DNA of 64,000 nucleotides, from assembly GCA_963573385.1 (NCBI GenBank), contig CAUYLG010005125.1, positions 46,295 through 110,294 of the forward strand, in the 5' to 3' direction. Under the pieces are notes generated by a model that was not told the DNA's origin, did no database searches, and was given only the letters and a program-made list of their open reading frames with translations. Position 1 is the first letter of the stretch; every line of letters begins with the position of its first letter. The translations under genes and the position numbers were made by a program. The DNA comes from Cacajao melanocephalus (lineage: Eukaryota; Chordata; Mammalia; Primates; Pitheciidae). Of this stretch, positions 1-12,476 are shown piece by piece.

Positions 1-675
1 ACTGATTTTACTCATTGCTACAACTTTAAAATTCCTTAACTTGATTTCAAGACACTCCATAGTCTTGTCCTATCCTAGCCATAATCTACTTTTATCCAAA
101 TATCCTGCATATATTTTCACTACTGCCTAAGAGAGTCTTACTGGCCAGACTGGCCTCTTTACTGTTTCATAGATATAATAAGCATATGGTACATAGAATA
201 TACAGCCATAATCACTTAACTTACAGCCAGAATGTTTACATTTCAATTACGAAAACAAGCATACAAAAGTTATGACCTAGGGATGTTACTGAGCTTCTGA
301 TCATTTTTCTGAAAAACAGAAATTATAATGTGTCTTCTTTATTGAATTGTTGTAAAGACCAAAGTTAAGATAAAGCATAAGCAGATACACTGCAAGTTGG
401 AAATGCTGTGTAACTGTAATTGTTATCAGTAAGTATCCTCTTGTGGACGCCCAAAACTTTGTGGACTCAATCTGTATGTCAATACCCAACTCAAGTTTCA
501 CATCATTCCTGAGGACGGTATTTTCATATGGAGAGCTTCAGCAAAGCAACAGTGCTTTCCCCAACAAGAAATTATATGAGGAACTTAGGGGATAAATATT
601 CTGGAGATGAATTTCTGTACAGCCAGGGTGGAGGACCCTCATGTGGTCTCTATCCTAGAAGCACCTGGTGATGCC
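1..675. other. Unassigned AT-rich sequence
   Basis: No repeat family or gene recognised. The only open frame is 66 codons on the minus strand, with no recognisable domain, and it is probably chance. Confidence 0.5.
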
Positions 676-1303
676 TAAATTAGTTCAGCCATTGTGGAAA
701 GACAGTGTGGCAATTCCTCAAGGACCTAGACATAGAAATTCCATTTGACCCGGCAATCCCATTACTGGGTGTATATCCAGAGGAGTATAAATCGTTCTAT
801 TATAAGGACACATGCGCATGTATGTTCATTGCGGCACTGTTTACAATAGCAAAGACCTGGAACCAACCCAAATGCCCATCAATGATAGACTGGACAAAGG
901 AAATGTGGCACATATACACCATGGAATATTATGCAGCCATAAAAGAAGATGAGTTCTTGTCCTTTATAGGGACATGGATGAATCTGGAAATCATCATTCC
1001 CAGCAAACTGACATAGGAACAGAAAACCAAACACCGCATGTTCTCACTCATAGGTGGGTGTTGAACAATGAGAACACACAGACACAGGGAGGGGAGCATC
1101 ACACACTGGAGGCTGTTGGAGGGAGCTAAGGGAGGGACAGCAGGGGATGGGGAGGTTGGGGAGAGTTAATATGGGAAGAAATGCCAGATATACGCAACCA
1201 GGGGATTGAGGCAGCAAACCTCCTTGCCATATATGTACCTATGCAACAATCCTGCATGATCTGCACATGTACCCCAGAACCTAAAGTACAATTAAAAAAA
1301 AAA
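676..1303 (+). mobile_element. LINE-1 3' end (L1P type), 5'-truncated
   Basis: This is the last part of L1 ORF2 followed by the 3' UTR. The frame at 705-1016 is readable and carries the typical ORF2 C-terminal strings IPFDPAIPLLGVYPEEYKS and MWHIYTMEYYAAIKEDE, ending with a stop near the usual place. The 3' UTR follows, then a 10-base A-tail at about 1294-1303. The endonuclease and reverse transcriptase parts are missing, so the copy is a dead 5'-truncated insertion. No clear target-site duplication was found. Low divergence from primate L1 suggests an L1P subfamily; the exact subfamily cannot be told by eye. Confidence 0.93.
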
Positions 1304-4300
1304 GTGGCTGTATTTTTACAATAACTGTGTCAGGGGATTTTGTGACTGAGCTGGCCTGATCCTGTGCTCCAAGAATCTTTATGAAAGTGATTCAATATTG
1401 GATCAGAATTCTTTAAAGAAGTTAACTGCACTCACCTTGTACAATAATAAGTAATTATCACAAAGCTTCATAGAATAATGAATAGACCAGGAATACAGCA
1501 TAAGGATTCAAACCTAGCTGTAATATTAGAATTTGTCTTGGCATTTCATTGCCCTTGTGAGAGATGCTTTTAAAAGAGATTTTTTAATTTAAAATTAAAA
1601 TTTAACATGCTTCCTTATTAAAGAGTGTTAAGCCACAATATAGCTGAATATTTTTAAATACCTTCATAGGAATTCCCAACTAAGGTTTTTAGACAACCAT
1701 CTTAGATCCATAACATTTTTACACATACACAAACACATACACACAAAATCATTTTAAAACATTTATGTTAGGTCCACAGCAGAAAGGGTTAATTGAATTT
1801 CAATAGAAGTTGTATATCTTAATAATGTATCTTAAGGATTCACAGTAAAAAGTCACTGTTAAAACCCAACTTTGGAGAAGTATGTGGCAATAAAGGTTAC
1901 ATTCTCAAAAATTAACAGAATTGAGTATTTCCTCTTTTGAACATCTTTTTCATGATAACTTTTACCTACAAATGAAAAAGACAGGAACTTTTTTATGAGA
2001 GGCTACTTGTCATCAAGGCTGCCTTCATGGCATGGTTATATTACCTAAGAGATTTCAACTAACTATAATTGATACTCACCAACCAAAAGATTTTTAAATA
2101 ATCACATATTCATATGTGTGTGTGTGTGTGTGTATCCCCAATTCTTGCCCACAAAATCTCTCTTTCAGTCTTTCCTCATTTCCAAATCTTCCCATATTTT
2201 ACCAAGTCATTCTCTCCACTGTCATCTTTCACTCCTCCTTTTCTCTCACTTCCACACCTTTAATCATATTTTTTGCCATTATGTTATTAAACGGATTGCA
2301 CAGAGAATTTAACTCTGAAGAAATAGCAAAAGCCTCTCCAAATAGTTCCAGAAATTCATCAACATCTAACTTTCCAAGGTGCCAAGGAGTTTCCAGAGAT
2401 ACTTAAATACACCAATGATATCATTCATGAGAAACATTCTAAGGGTCAAATAAGAAAATCTGAATCAATCGGTTGTTGTTACAGATTTAAACAAATGGAA
2501 GAGTGAGCAACATTCTGGAGATGAACTGAATTACAGATTCTGGAGAAACAGGTAATGAAGGCAACCTTGGAGAGCAAGTATATGGGAAGCCAGTAACTGG
2601 GGTTGCAATCAAACATAAAGAAGAGATGGAAGCAGTCAGAAATACAAAGCTGAGTCTTGATCATCTCTCCTCTTTACATGTCATCTTGTATGTTTCTGTC
2701 ATACCTGGAGTAAAGTCACAAGTAACAACTCAAAGCTTAGAATCTGCCAAAATCAAAAGCCATAACTTGTGATTAAGTTACTTGCTAATCCAAATTAATA
2801 ACAGTATTTCTTATCCATTATTTTGCCTACCATTCTGTATCTTCTACCTTATACTCCTCTAAATATTCCTAGTTCTATTTTAAGTCGTTAAAATACTATG
2901 AAGAGGTAAAACTATGTATTAGCTGTGCCTGTGTTAGGCAGGAGTGGAGGGAAATAAATGGCTATTAAACCTTCACAGAAATTCTTCTCTAAGGTAATGA
3001 CTATTTATCAGTGAATTTGACCTCAGTATATCTATATCTGATCACACTGTTGTTGACCACCAAATGTTAACATGAGATTTTTCTCTTACCGGACCCAAAC
3101 TAAGAGGTTTTGGTTTTCTTGATCTCCTCTTTTCAAGCCTGGTATTAGTCTGGTAACTGAACTCAGAGTTCTTTTATTTTGTATATTACTCTTGATATTT
3201 TTTCTCAAACTATAATTAGTCCTATGATAGTTTATCGTTATTGAATTATATAGATGCCTAGTGAGAACACTGAGCAGAATGTTTTTAGTGACCTAAGATC
3301 AAGGGAATAGTTGTACATATCTTAACAGAATAAACAGTTTTACTTCTGACCAATGTGCCGGAGCTAATACAGAAAGACTAGGACATGCACGTTACTTTAC
3401 CAGAAATGGATATAGATTATAGAAAATGATATACATTTTCTAAAATTTAATTTCCTTATATAGCCAATTACTTTATCATCCAAATGAAGTGAAACAGAGA
3501 ATGTTACAGCTCAAATTTTATTTTTCATATGTGAGATTTCTGTAGAGAAAATATTAGAAGAGATACTTTATGACAAGAAAAAAGTTGTATTTTGCTTAAA
3601 AGTTTTATTATCTCATTAAACAAAATTTTCACGGAAAGAGAGCTATGATATTGAGAATTGGCCAGTTAATTTTCATTCAAATTGTCACAGTTTGAATCTC
3701 TGCTATGTCCCTTAATCTCCCCAATTTACCTTAAAAAAAAGCTACATCAAAGAGTTTATGTCAGGTAAAATCAGATAATGCTTCCAAAACATGAGCAAAT
3801 ATTAGGTTCATATAAATATTTTGACTGTAGACAGAATGGTTTAGGTAGTGATGCTAATATTCCATGTCCTTTAAAATTATTTTACCCCATTTTTTTATTT
3901 ACACACAGATATTTTATATATCCAAGTAGGTACAGGCTTTACGTATATCATGAGTTACATATCCTACACTATCATTTTTTTTTCAAAGTTAAAAATATAA
4001 TTACATCTTACTATTTATCAAAATGTATTTTATTAGAAAGTGGCATTTACTAACATAAACATATTTCATTTTCCCACATGATATGCACTTCTAGAAGTAT
4101 GAGGATCACTGTTAAACTGTATCAACTTATGTGGGATATTTTGAAACTGAAGTTAAAGACGTGTTGTTTCAGTGTCACTGCCTGGATAAAATTTATTGCT
4201 AAATATTTCTGTACTGCTTCTTTATTTGATCAAATCATTGGGACTTTTCCTTTAAGCCACCTGGAAGGATGTCCCATTGTAGGATTTTTCCGTCAATATC

Positions 4301-5825
4301 CATTGAAAGTGCCACATCTGTCTGGTGTTATATTTGCTATTCCACAGAGGTGTCAAAAACAATCTGAGGGCCAGCTAGCAATGAAGTCCACCGTGTGTAG
4401 TTATGAGTTCTTCATTTTCCATCCTGCCAAGTCTCTGTGTAGTTGTTTTTGCATTGTCTTATTTTTCTCCTGATATTTCCAGCTTTCTTTCAGTTTAACC
4501 CTCTGTGAATGGTTTTAAAAGAGTTAGACATAAAATTAAATGTTTTATATTATGTCTCATATAGAGTTTATCTAATTCTTTTAGCTATCTTTACATATTT
4601 TAATTTTTATATTTTTTATATATTTTTTATTTTATATATAATATATATATTCCCAGAACTAGTTCAGCAATTTAAAACATTGTTTTTAGTATATTTTTTA
4701 AAATTTTATTAGTTTATATTGTTTCTAAGAAAAAAAACTTGTTTCAAACACTCTTTTTATAACATATAAATAGCGAGTTGGTAATGTGTGTGTCTTTTGT
4801 GTTATGTAACCTGTATTTTCCATACTTCACCATTATGGAGACAAAATTAAATTTATATTAACACTAGCAAAGATTTCTGTCCAGTTAACTCTCATTCCTG
4901 CTTACTCTTTAAAAGCATCCTCTCGTCAATAAATCTTCCATAATGTTTCGGTCTTCTTGGGTTGATCTGAGAACAGGTCCTTTTGCCTATCACCTGCCAT
5001 TGACTATCACCTGCCAGCCAACATTTTTCTCTCCTACTTCTCATTCCACATTCTGCCTGGGGTGATTACAAATGCTCACTTGGTCCAAAATAAAGAAGTC
5101 CCATACTGTTTCTTACCTTTTCATTCCATGAGTAGTCAAGAATACTACTGGACCACAGTGGTATTTCAGAAATAATATGATACCAACTGAAGACTCTACT
5201 TAAGTTTTCAACTTGAGGCCACTTGGGAATAATAAAGAAATGGAACAATCGATGTATTTTTCCAAAGAGAGTAGGGTAATTTTAGACCCATTTCCAACAC
5301 TGCCTCCATTAGACTGGTGGAAAAATATCTTCCCAAAGAAGCAATACACTTATGACTCTGTCTCCGAAAGATAAATATTTCGCAATATAACTTCTACTAA
5401 TTTAACTGGGAGTATTCTATTAGTGTAAACATCAAGCAAGGCTGTAAATGATAGTTTGCATCTTCACTGAAGGAAGTTAAATATATATTATATCTCCACT
5501 CACCACTGAGCCAAAGTGCAGGCTAGTCAAATCAGTCAGCCTGTCAAAATAAGATCATACAAGCAGATTGATCCTAAATTGTGCATAAAATTTTTAAATT
5601 TTAGGAATTTTAGATACTGCTAAAGTCTCCTTTGGGAATAAAAGTAGGCACCAAGAACCAAAACACATATGTTGGTGGTTATTTTGTTTTTATTTTTAGG
5701 ATCCTGATGTTCAGCTCAATTTATTTCTTCACATTAATGTAAGACCAGATTTCCTAAGGGAACAGTCACTGGCATGCCAAATCATAATATTCCATAGTAA
5801 GTACTTTATATTGTGTTTCTAAATA

Positions 5826-5828
<3 letters not shown>
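1304..5828. other. Unassigned AT-rich sequence
   Basis: About 4.5 kb without a repeat or gene I can name. It contains a short TG run (2115-2133) and a very AT-rich patch (4560-4720). The longest open frame is 131 codons (4078-4473, plus strand) with no recognised motif or coding bias. Old diverged L1M or MER fragments could be hidden here. Confidence 0.45.
2115..2133. repeat. Short (TG)n microsatellite
   Basis: About nine uninterrupted TG units, followed by a pyrimidine-rich stretch. Alternating purine-pyrimidine sequence; a length polymorphism is possible. Confidence 0.9.

Positions 5829-5866
<38 letters not shown>
5829..5866. repeat. (TA)n microsatellite
   Basis: A pure run of about 19 TA units. 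It is self-complementary and can extrude as a small hairpin. Likely polymorphic in length. Confidence 0.95.
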
Positions 5867-5869
<3 letters not shown>

Positions 5870-6409
5870 AAATGTTCAGCCTTTCAAGGAAAACCTGTAA
5901 TTCGTATAAAGTTCAGACTCTCATTTTTAACTGTAGAACATTCTTTGTTTCCTATGCACAATAAAAGAAGGACCCTATCCTAATTGTACAGTGGACTTCA
6001 CGTCCTTAAAATTACCCGATATTGGACAGAAAATATAGAAATATTAGTAGTCTCTCTTCTTCAACTCTTCCTAATAAACACGATCTCAAATTTTTCCTCT
6101 ATATTGGGGCTATAGTTTAAGCTAAATGGCCTATACATATTGCTGTCCTATTTCTATATAAGTTTAGTCTGTACAGAAACAATGAGAAAATTATAGATTA
6201 TTAAATGGTAAGGGATAAAGTTCCTTTGACATATGAAGAACCTGAGATCCTAAACTTCCAACATATTTCTGCTGGAACTCTGGCAGAGCAACTTAGAGAA
6301 GTGAATTTAAGTCTTGTCTTCATTAAATTTTATTAGATTTTGGCAGACTACATATTAATAATATTTTCTAGCCTCAGGTTTTATTCACTTATGAAATTAT
6401 GATGATCAT
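5867..6409. other. Unassigned sequence
   Basis: AT-rich sequence between a TA repeat and a probable MLT1 LTR. No gene or repeat recognised. Confidence 0.45.
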
Positions 6410-6748
6410 TAGAATTGCTTCCGAAATATTTCTCGCCCACCTCTTTCTAGTCACAGGGTAGGAATATCCTCCTCAGCCCACTTTGAAGTTATCTGAGGCC
6501 ACATGACTTCCTTTAGTCAATACAGTGGGAGCATAAGTAATAAGCGCTACTTCCAAGAATAAAGTCTGAAATCTAGTGAGTGCCTTGTCAGAGCTTTCTT
6601 TTTCCCTTACTCAACAACTGTCAACATTTGGATGATGGCTATTCCATGGGCCTACCATGACCAGAAATTTGAGAGTGAAACATTTATTGTTTTAAGATAT
6701 GGAGACTAGAAGGTTGTTTCTGCAACATAAACTAGCTAATACAGAGCA
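6410..6748 (+). mobile_element. Probable old MLT1-type MaLR LTR
   Basis: The end of the segment resembles the conserved 3' end of older MLT1 LTRs: an AATAAAG-like region, then a TTGTTTTAAG-like stretch, a block like the usual GTTACTGCAGCATAA motif, and a final CTAATACAG. The front half, with ACATGACTTCC and CTACTTCCAAG, also fits the family. Divergence is high, so the subfamily and left boundary are uncertain. MLT1 elements are non-autonomous ERVL-related LTR retrotransposons. Confidence 0.5.
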
Positions 6749-6859
6749 ATCCACTGCCTCACAGGATTAAAGAAAAAATATAATACAGCTGGTAAATTCT
6801 AGAACATCTTCTGTGCTGAAGAAATGTTAGATTAAATCTTATCACCAAAAATTAATTTT

Positions 6860-7164
6860 GTCAGCTGAATGTGGTGGCTCGCGCCTATAAACCCAGCACT
6901 TTGGGAGGCTGAGGCAGATGGATCACCTGAGGTCAGGAACTCAAGACCAGCCTGGCCAACATTGTGAAACCCCATTTCTACAAAAATACACAAATAGCTG
7001 GGAATGGTGATAATCACCTGTAATCCTAGGTACTCCCGGAGGCAGAAGCACTAGAGAATGTCTTGGACCTCAGAGGCAGAGGGTGCAATGAGCTGAGATC
7101 GCACCACTGTACTTCAGCCTGGGTGACAAGAGCAAAACTTGATCTCAAAAAGAAAGGAAAAAGA
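6860..7164 (+). mobile_element. Alu element, near full length
   Basis: A dimeric 7SL-derived SINE. The left arm has the CCCAGCACTTTGGGAGGCTG signature and the right arm ends with GCCTGGGTGACAAGAGC and a short A-rich tail. It has many substitutions, including in the second-arm segment around 7030-7080, suggesting an older AluJ or AluS copy. An unrelated 61-codon frame on the other strand is only Alu antisense. Confidence 0.95.
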
Positions 7165-7839
7165 AATTTGAAATTTATATTTCCAGATGGCCAACATGGC
7201 TATATAGCAATATTGGCCAATATTCCTGGTATAAGTATACTGCCCCTTCCTTAGGGACATTTTGATGTAATTTAAGCTAGTGCTTAAATTAACAATTCAC
7301 TATATAATAAATTTTAAAACATTATTGTTGGTTTCTGTGTTTCAAGCATAGGCATTATGATAACTGAGTGACAAAAATATTTTCTTTCTAGATTTTCAGA
7401 TCTAAATATCCAATTACATACTCAGCATCTCAATACAGATGCCCTGTACGAACTTCAACCACAATGTGAAGAATAAAAGAAAACTTCGATTTTCCCTTAG
7501 CAGGACAACGTAGCTCCCATCCATGTAACACAAATTTTAATAAAAAGCAAACTCTCAGTTTCTTCAGCTAGAAACTATAGCAAAGTGAAAGTTGGATTGA
7601 CTTCCCTAATATCTCCAAAATTGGTACAATTTTTCTCTCTTCACAACCATTATCTTAGTCTATATCCCCTGCATTTCTCAATTTAATTATTAAGTCAAAA
7701 TTAAAAGGTTTATCTTTAATCATGCCCATTATTAACCCTATCTATAAAATATAACCTGTGTGAGGTTTTAAAAATGCAAATATAATTATCTCACTGTAAT
7801 TTCCTTAGGTAGCATCTGAACTCCCTTATAGAATGTACA
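7165..7839. other. Unassigned sequence
   Basis: AT-rich interval between the Alu and an MLT1 LTR. Nothing recognised. Confidence 0.45.
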
Positions 7840-8196
7840 TACGGTTATAAACTGAATGTTTGTGTCCATCCTCCAATTCCTGTGTTGAATCCATAGTTCC
7901 CATTGTTATGGTATTAGGCAGTAGATCTTTTAGGAGGCAATTAGATTTAGGTAAGGTGGTAAGATTGGAGTCCTCATAAACTTAGAGAAAAGGAGAGCAG
8001 AGCTGTGTCTTTCTGTTATGTGAGGACACAGCAAGAAGTTAGCTATCTGGAAGCCAAGAAGAGTGCCCTTGCCAGGAATCAAATCTGTCAAAACCTTCAT
8101 TTTGGCTTCCCAGCCTCCAAAGCTTTGAGAAATAAATGTCTTTTGTTTCAGTGGCACAGTCTATGGTATGATGTTATAGCAGCATGAGCTAAGATA
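7840..8196 (+). mobile_element. MLT1-type MaLR solo LTR
   Basis: Order of family landmarks: CTGAATGTTTGTGTCC near the start, a GTTATGGTATTAGGCAG-like block, GTGAGGACACAGCAAGAAG in the middle, CCTTCATTTTGGCTTCCCAG, GAGAAATAAATGTC (poly(A)-signal region) and a terminal GTTATAGCAGCATGAGCTAAG. This is the full 5'-to-3' order of an MLT1 LTR, so it looks like a nearly complete solo LTR. It has no coding capacity. It lies about 0.4 kb upstream of a fossil ERV internal region, but the family is different and I do not claim they are one element. Confidence 0.8.
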
Positions 8197-8559
8197 GGTA
8201 TGTTATGATGTATGATCTGACTCCAAATTAACTTTCCAGTCTACTATCCTACCACTATCCACTGTACTACATCAACTTGGCTAAGATGGAACTACATTCC
8301 CAGTATCCACTTCCCACCCAGACACAGATCAATAGCCTTCACAGACTTCTCCACTAGCTCTACTTTGTGGAAACACCGGCAGCTTGATAAGGCTTTCCCA
8401 GATCCCATGACATGCTCTGATATTTTTCCAGCTGTACCTTGCTTCACAAAGGTAATTTTTTTCTGATTTTTCCAACTCTTCTTTTTGTACTTCAATTTTT
8501 TTCACAATTGCATATCTTATTTAATAGATACCTCATTCCATTATATTCATAATGATTCT
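8197..8559. other. Unassigned sequence
   Basis: Interval between an MLT1 LTR and a probable ERV internal region. Nothing recognised. Confidence 0.4.
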
Positions 8560-9879
8560 TTCCCTGATTGCACGGGGTCTTATCTAGTCATTGGAAGTCA
8601 CTCCAGATGACTAAAACTCTGGGTATGAAATTGTGAAATTTATTCCTTGTTCCAATTAGATTTAAAGACATTAATGACTCCATTGTCTGTAGAAAAAGGA
8701 ACATTGGTAGCCCATGGCATACAATGGCAAAACAACTACTTAATTGTTCCTTTTAGACAATTTCAATCAAATATCCATCAAGGGCAACATTGTTATGACC
8801 ATGTAGTTGTCACTATCAAACTTTTTATTGGAAACAATGAGAATAAACGGGTTGGTTGTTTTTAACAGCACTGAAGGACTTTGGAGAAAGAAAATGATGA
8901 CTTCAGCAATTTGAATTCTGAGCTCAAGATTTTAGTAGGAAAACAATTAGCTTATGACTCATCTAAAAGAATATCTATTTTCTGTATTCTCAGGGAAGAG
9001 ATATCTAGTAACCAAACAACCCCACAGCATCTGTTATATTAAAATACTGAGTGAAAACAAATGGGAACCTGAAATTCAGGAAGGCATATATGGGTATATT
9101 TCAAGTGAACAACTTATTGAACCCCTAAATTTGGCCAAATTTCTTTGCCAGTAGAAACAGTCCCTTCTCCTTTCATAGAATCTGAGCTCCTTGTGACTAA
9201 GGAAATTGTAATGGCCTCCACAAAATAATACTTTTCTGGGAAATGATGATACACTTTAGGACCTAACTCCAACACTGCTCGTGACTTTAACACCTACACA
9301 CAGACTCAAGTCCTGGCAGATTACAAAGGTTGAGTTGCAAACAGGAAGTAACCTAGGAGGAAGTATCAAGTACATGAAAAATCTAATGAAATTTTTCCAA
9401 TTTGTGTGAGAAACCTGGCTCCTAACAATATTGGATAAAGGTGAAAGAAACAGTTTTTGGATCGTACTAAATTTACTTATTTCAATGCTGTAAATAAGGT
9501 TTTCTAAATTCAGTATTCTAACAAATTTAAGTTAGCTTGTGTGTCTTGGAACGGTTCTGATCATTTTGTCAGTTGCTGACAGAAGGTTGGGCCCAAAGGT
9601 GACCTACACTAAATAAGTTTGGGGTATCTGACCTTTGGGATACAGATATTTAAAGAGATAGTGAGGTCTGAATGCTATATTTGGTGTGTAAGACTTGCTC
9701 ACTTACTTTCTACCTCATTCCACTAAAGGCTTGAACAATGTATTGATGAGAGGAGTGAGACATCTTTGCCAAGGTCTGCAGTGGCTTTTCTGTAGGAAGG
9801 AAGAACAGTGTGAGTGCTATTCTCAGAATGGACTCCCTGAGTTTAGTGGGGATGATGGGATTCCAGAGTGGCATGGCCA
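8560..9879 (+). other. Unassigned, possibly upstream part of an ERV internal region
   Basis: This stretch is less AT-biased than its surroundings and sits directly upstream of a recognisable ERV pol fossil in the same orientation. It has only short open frames (8647-8865 with 72 codons and 8954-9154 with 66 codons), neither matching a domain I recognise. By position it could be degraded gag, protease or N-terminal reverse transcriptase of the same provirus. That is inference from position; an unrelated sequence is equally possible. Confidence 0.3.
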
Positions 9880-10957
9880 AACAGTGGCACTTACCTGATA
9901 GAGAAATCCCTAGGGATAAAATGGTTGGGTGTGTTGGAATATTCTTCTCAACATGAAGGGCAAGTTGATGCATTTGTACCTTACTACTATTTGAAATATG
10001 CAGAATATGCATTGGCTTCATAAGATCATGTAAACAAACAGTATCTCATTTGGTTATGCTCTTTTGACCCACCTTATCAGGTAACTTGAAAGGTTTCCAG
10101 CTTTGAATGGAGCCCAAAACAAGAGATAGCTCTGAAGCAAGTCCATGCTGCCACAAAACTTGTTCTACTATATGGCCAGAAGATTTGATGGTTCTTCAAA
10201 TGTTTGTGGGGGTTGAAATACTAAGTGGAACCTTTTGCAATCCTCTGTAGGTAAGCCACATAAATTTAGGAATTCAAGAAAAATTGTGCCATTCTCTGTA
10301 GAAAATCCGTTCTTCTGAGAAACTGCTTCTGGCTTACTACTGCACATTAATAGAACTGGAATGTTTGACTGCAAGCCACAAACTATAATGTGACCTGAAC
10401 TGTTCATTAAGGCCTGGATGTTATCTGAACAACCCCTCAACTCTCACCCCAGCCCAAAAACAAGGCATAATTTTGGGCATGCAGATAAGTATTTTACTAG
10501 GATAGAATATTAGACATCACGCTCAAGCTAGTCTTGAAGGCACAAATGAATTACAGGAATCAATGAATCAGATTTCCATGGCACCTACCGCTTCTATATG
10601 GTCTCTTCTCTCTCAACTTCTGCCTATGGCCTCAGGGAGAGTTTCTTATATCAAGTTGACTAAAAAAGATATATTTTTGGCTCAGTTTTATAGATGAAAC
10701 TGCTTAATATGTCGGAACCCTAGACAGGTGCAGCACAACTCTCTCAGTCTGGGGTAGCCAGGAGAATAACAGAGAAAGAAAATGCTCAAAAGGCAGAACT
10801 TTGAACAGAGTACCTACGTGTTCATTTTTATCTGAAAAGAGAAATAACCAAAGGCACAGATCTGCAATGATTTATGGCTGGTGGTTAAGGTTAGGCTGGA
10901 TGTTCAGGGATTTGGAGTGAACATGATTGGAAAACTGGTAACAAAGAGGTCTTGCAT
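9880..10957 (+). pseudogene. Fossil ERV pol: RT C-terminus and RNase H, class III-like
   Basis: Read across frames, the segment follows the order of a retroviral pol. An IKWLGV-like string is encoded near 9918. The reverse-transcriptase connection follows (around 9995-10110, with a PPYQ-like piece then SFEW before GAQN-like codons). An RNase H region follows, with a GWMFRDLE-like end near 10890-10915. Several frameshifts and stops interrupt it, so it cannot make protein. The match pattern is closest to class III (ERVL-like) or similar pol sequences I know; the exact family is uncertain. The segment breaks off around 10957, before integrase. LTRs belonging to it were not identified; flanking MLT1/MST LTRs are of other families. 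Confidence 0.55.
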
Positions 10958-11035
10958 TGTCCACACAGATTACTAACACAACCTTCTAAGTGGTCTTCCT
11001 ATTTCTAGTTTTGCCCTTTTCTAATCCAGTCCCTA

Positions 11036-11400
11036 AAATGTAGCCTGAGGGAGCTTCTTAAATGTCTATCTGATTATTTCACTGCCCTGCTTGAAATCCT
11101 GAAAAGGCTTTCCATTTCTCTTAGATAAAATGCAAACTCTTAACTCAGCTAACATATTGTAGACATTTATTACCTGACTGGTTTCTCTCTCTAGTCTATG
11201 TCTCATTCTCAATAGAGAAAACTACATTTTAATCTTCATGTATTCATGTTATCCTTCTTCCATGAATTCCCTCCACATACACCATTTTTAAATCATTTAA
11301 ACAAAAGTTTAGATGTTATTGTCTGTCAAACATTTTTTGACCCACCTTCTCCCCATCTTCAGATAGAAGATCCTATTACATATATAGTTGGCAATGTTTC
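11036..11400 (+). mobile_element. LINE-2 (L2) fragment
   Basis: Diverged L2 3'-region sequence in sense orientation. The order is a CACTGCCCTGCTTGAAATCC-like block, AGATAAAATGCAAACTC, a cytosine-rich block around CTTCCATGAATTCCCTCC, and then the block corresponding to the usual CAAATGTCACCTCCTCAGAGAGG (here around 11300-11345, strongly mutated). No tail is visible. Ancient mammalian LINE. Confidence 0.7.
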
Positions 11401-12078
11401 TATGTAAAACTTTCAGGAATGGCTCATTTCTAAACCCAAAACCATTTAAAGTATATTCATATTACCGATTCCAGGCTTAATTCTTCAGGCAATAGAGTAA
11501 AAGGAAAATATATGTTTCTACAATTACTTCTTTCTGTTTTTTCCTGCCTGGGATTAACTTCTTTCAAGGATAATTCAGAATAGTCTTGATAATTTCTTTC
11601 AGCGGAAACTTCATTTCAAAGTAAGACTCATCATTTACTTCTAACAAGGTAATAACTAAGTAGGGTTCATCACTGAGTATGTCACAAAATTAGATAAATC
11701 TTAGTTATCCATAGACACCTCATTATACAGGTATACTACCTTGACAAGTACATTGTGCATGTAGCTTTATATTACAGATGTCATAAAATTTCAAAGCTGA
11801 AAGAAATATCCAAAGGCACCCAGATCTACTCTAGTCTCATTGAAATGCTTTCCAAGTGGTTATGCATTTATTTCTTTGACATCTGCACTCACTTAAAACG
11901 CAAAATCTCACTAAGAGAATTTAATCCAACATAAGATATTTCTAACATACAGGTATCAGCAATATGTCAATTCAGAATTTTTCTCCCTGTAGTTTTAACC
12001 TAGTTCTGTTCATTAAAGGCCATATGACAAAATGTAACTCCTCTTAAAATTACTGGTCTTTTCAGTACTTAAAGTCTT
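11401..12078. other. Unassigned sequence
   Basis: No repeat or gene recognised between the L2 and the next MaLR LTR. Confidence 0.45.
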
Positions 12079-12476
12079 TGATACAATTTGGATGTTCATT
12101 CTCTCCAAATTCCATGTTGAAATTTGATGTCCAGTGTTGGAGGGGGGCATAGTGAAGGGATATTTGAGTTCTAAGCATGGATCTTTCCTGAGTGGGTTGA
12201 TCCTGTGCTGGCAGTAATGAGTGAGTTCTCATTTTAATAGTTCCCAGAAGACCTGATTGTTAAAAAGTGTCTAGCACCTTTGTCCTTTCTCTTGCTTCTT
12301 TCACCATGTGATCTGCACACACTAGCTCCTTTCTCCTTCTGTCATGAGCAGAAGCTTCCTTAGGCCCTCACCAGGAGCGGATCTTATCTTTATGCTTTTT
12401 ATATAGCCTGCAAGACTGTGAGACAAATAAATTACCCAGTTGAAGGTATTCTGTCATAGCAACGCAGACTAAGGCA
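12079..12476 (+). mobile_element. MaLR solo LTR, MSTD/MLT1A type
   Basis: Starts with TGATACAATTTGGATGTTC and runs through the family landmarks: GTTGAAATTTGATGTCCAGT, GGTTGATCCTGTGC, GTGAGTGAGTTCTCA, GATTGTTAAAAAGTGTCTAG, CACCATGTGATCTGCACAC, the poly(A)-signal region GAGACAAATAAATTACCCAG and a terminal ATAGCAACGCAGACTAAGGCA. Complete or nearly so. The flanking 5 bases do not match each other, so either the target duplication has decayed or the ends are slightly misplaced. Confidence 0.82.

Noticed and set aside
4078..4473. 131-codon open frame, the longest not explained by a repeat
   Set aside because: No recognised domain, cysteine-rich chance composition, AT-rich context, and no splice sites or upstream signals that I can argue for. 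Frames of this length are expected by chance in 64 kb.
9710..10440. Minus-strand open frames of 90-103 codons
   Set aside because: They are antisense to a plus-strand ERV pol fossil.
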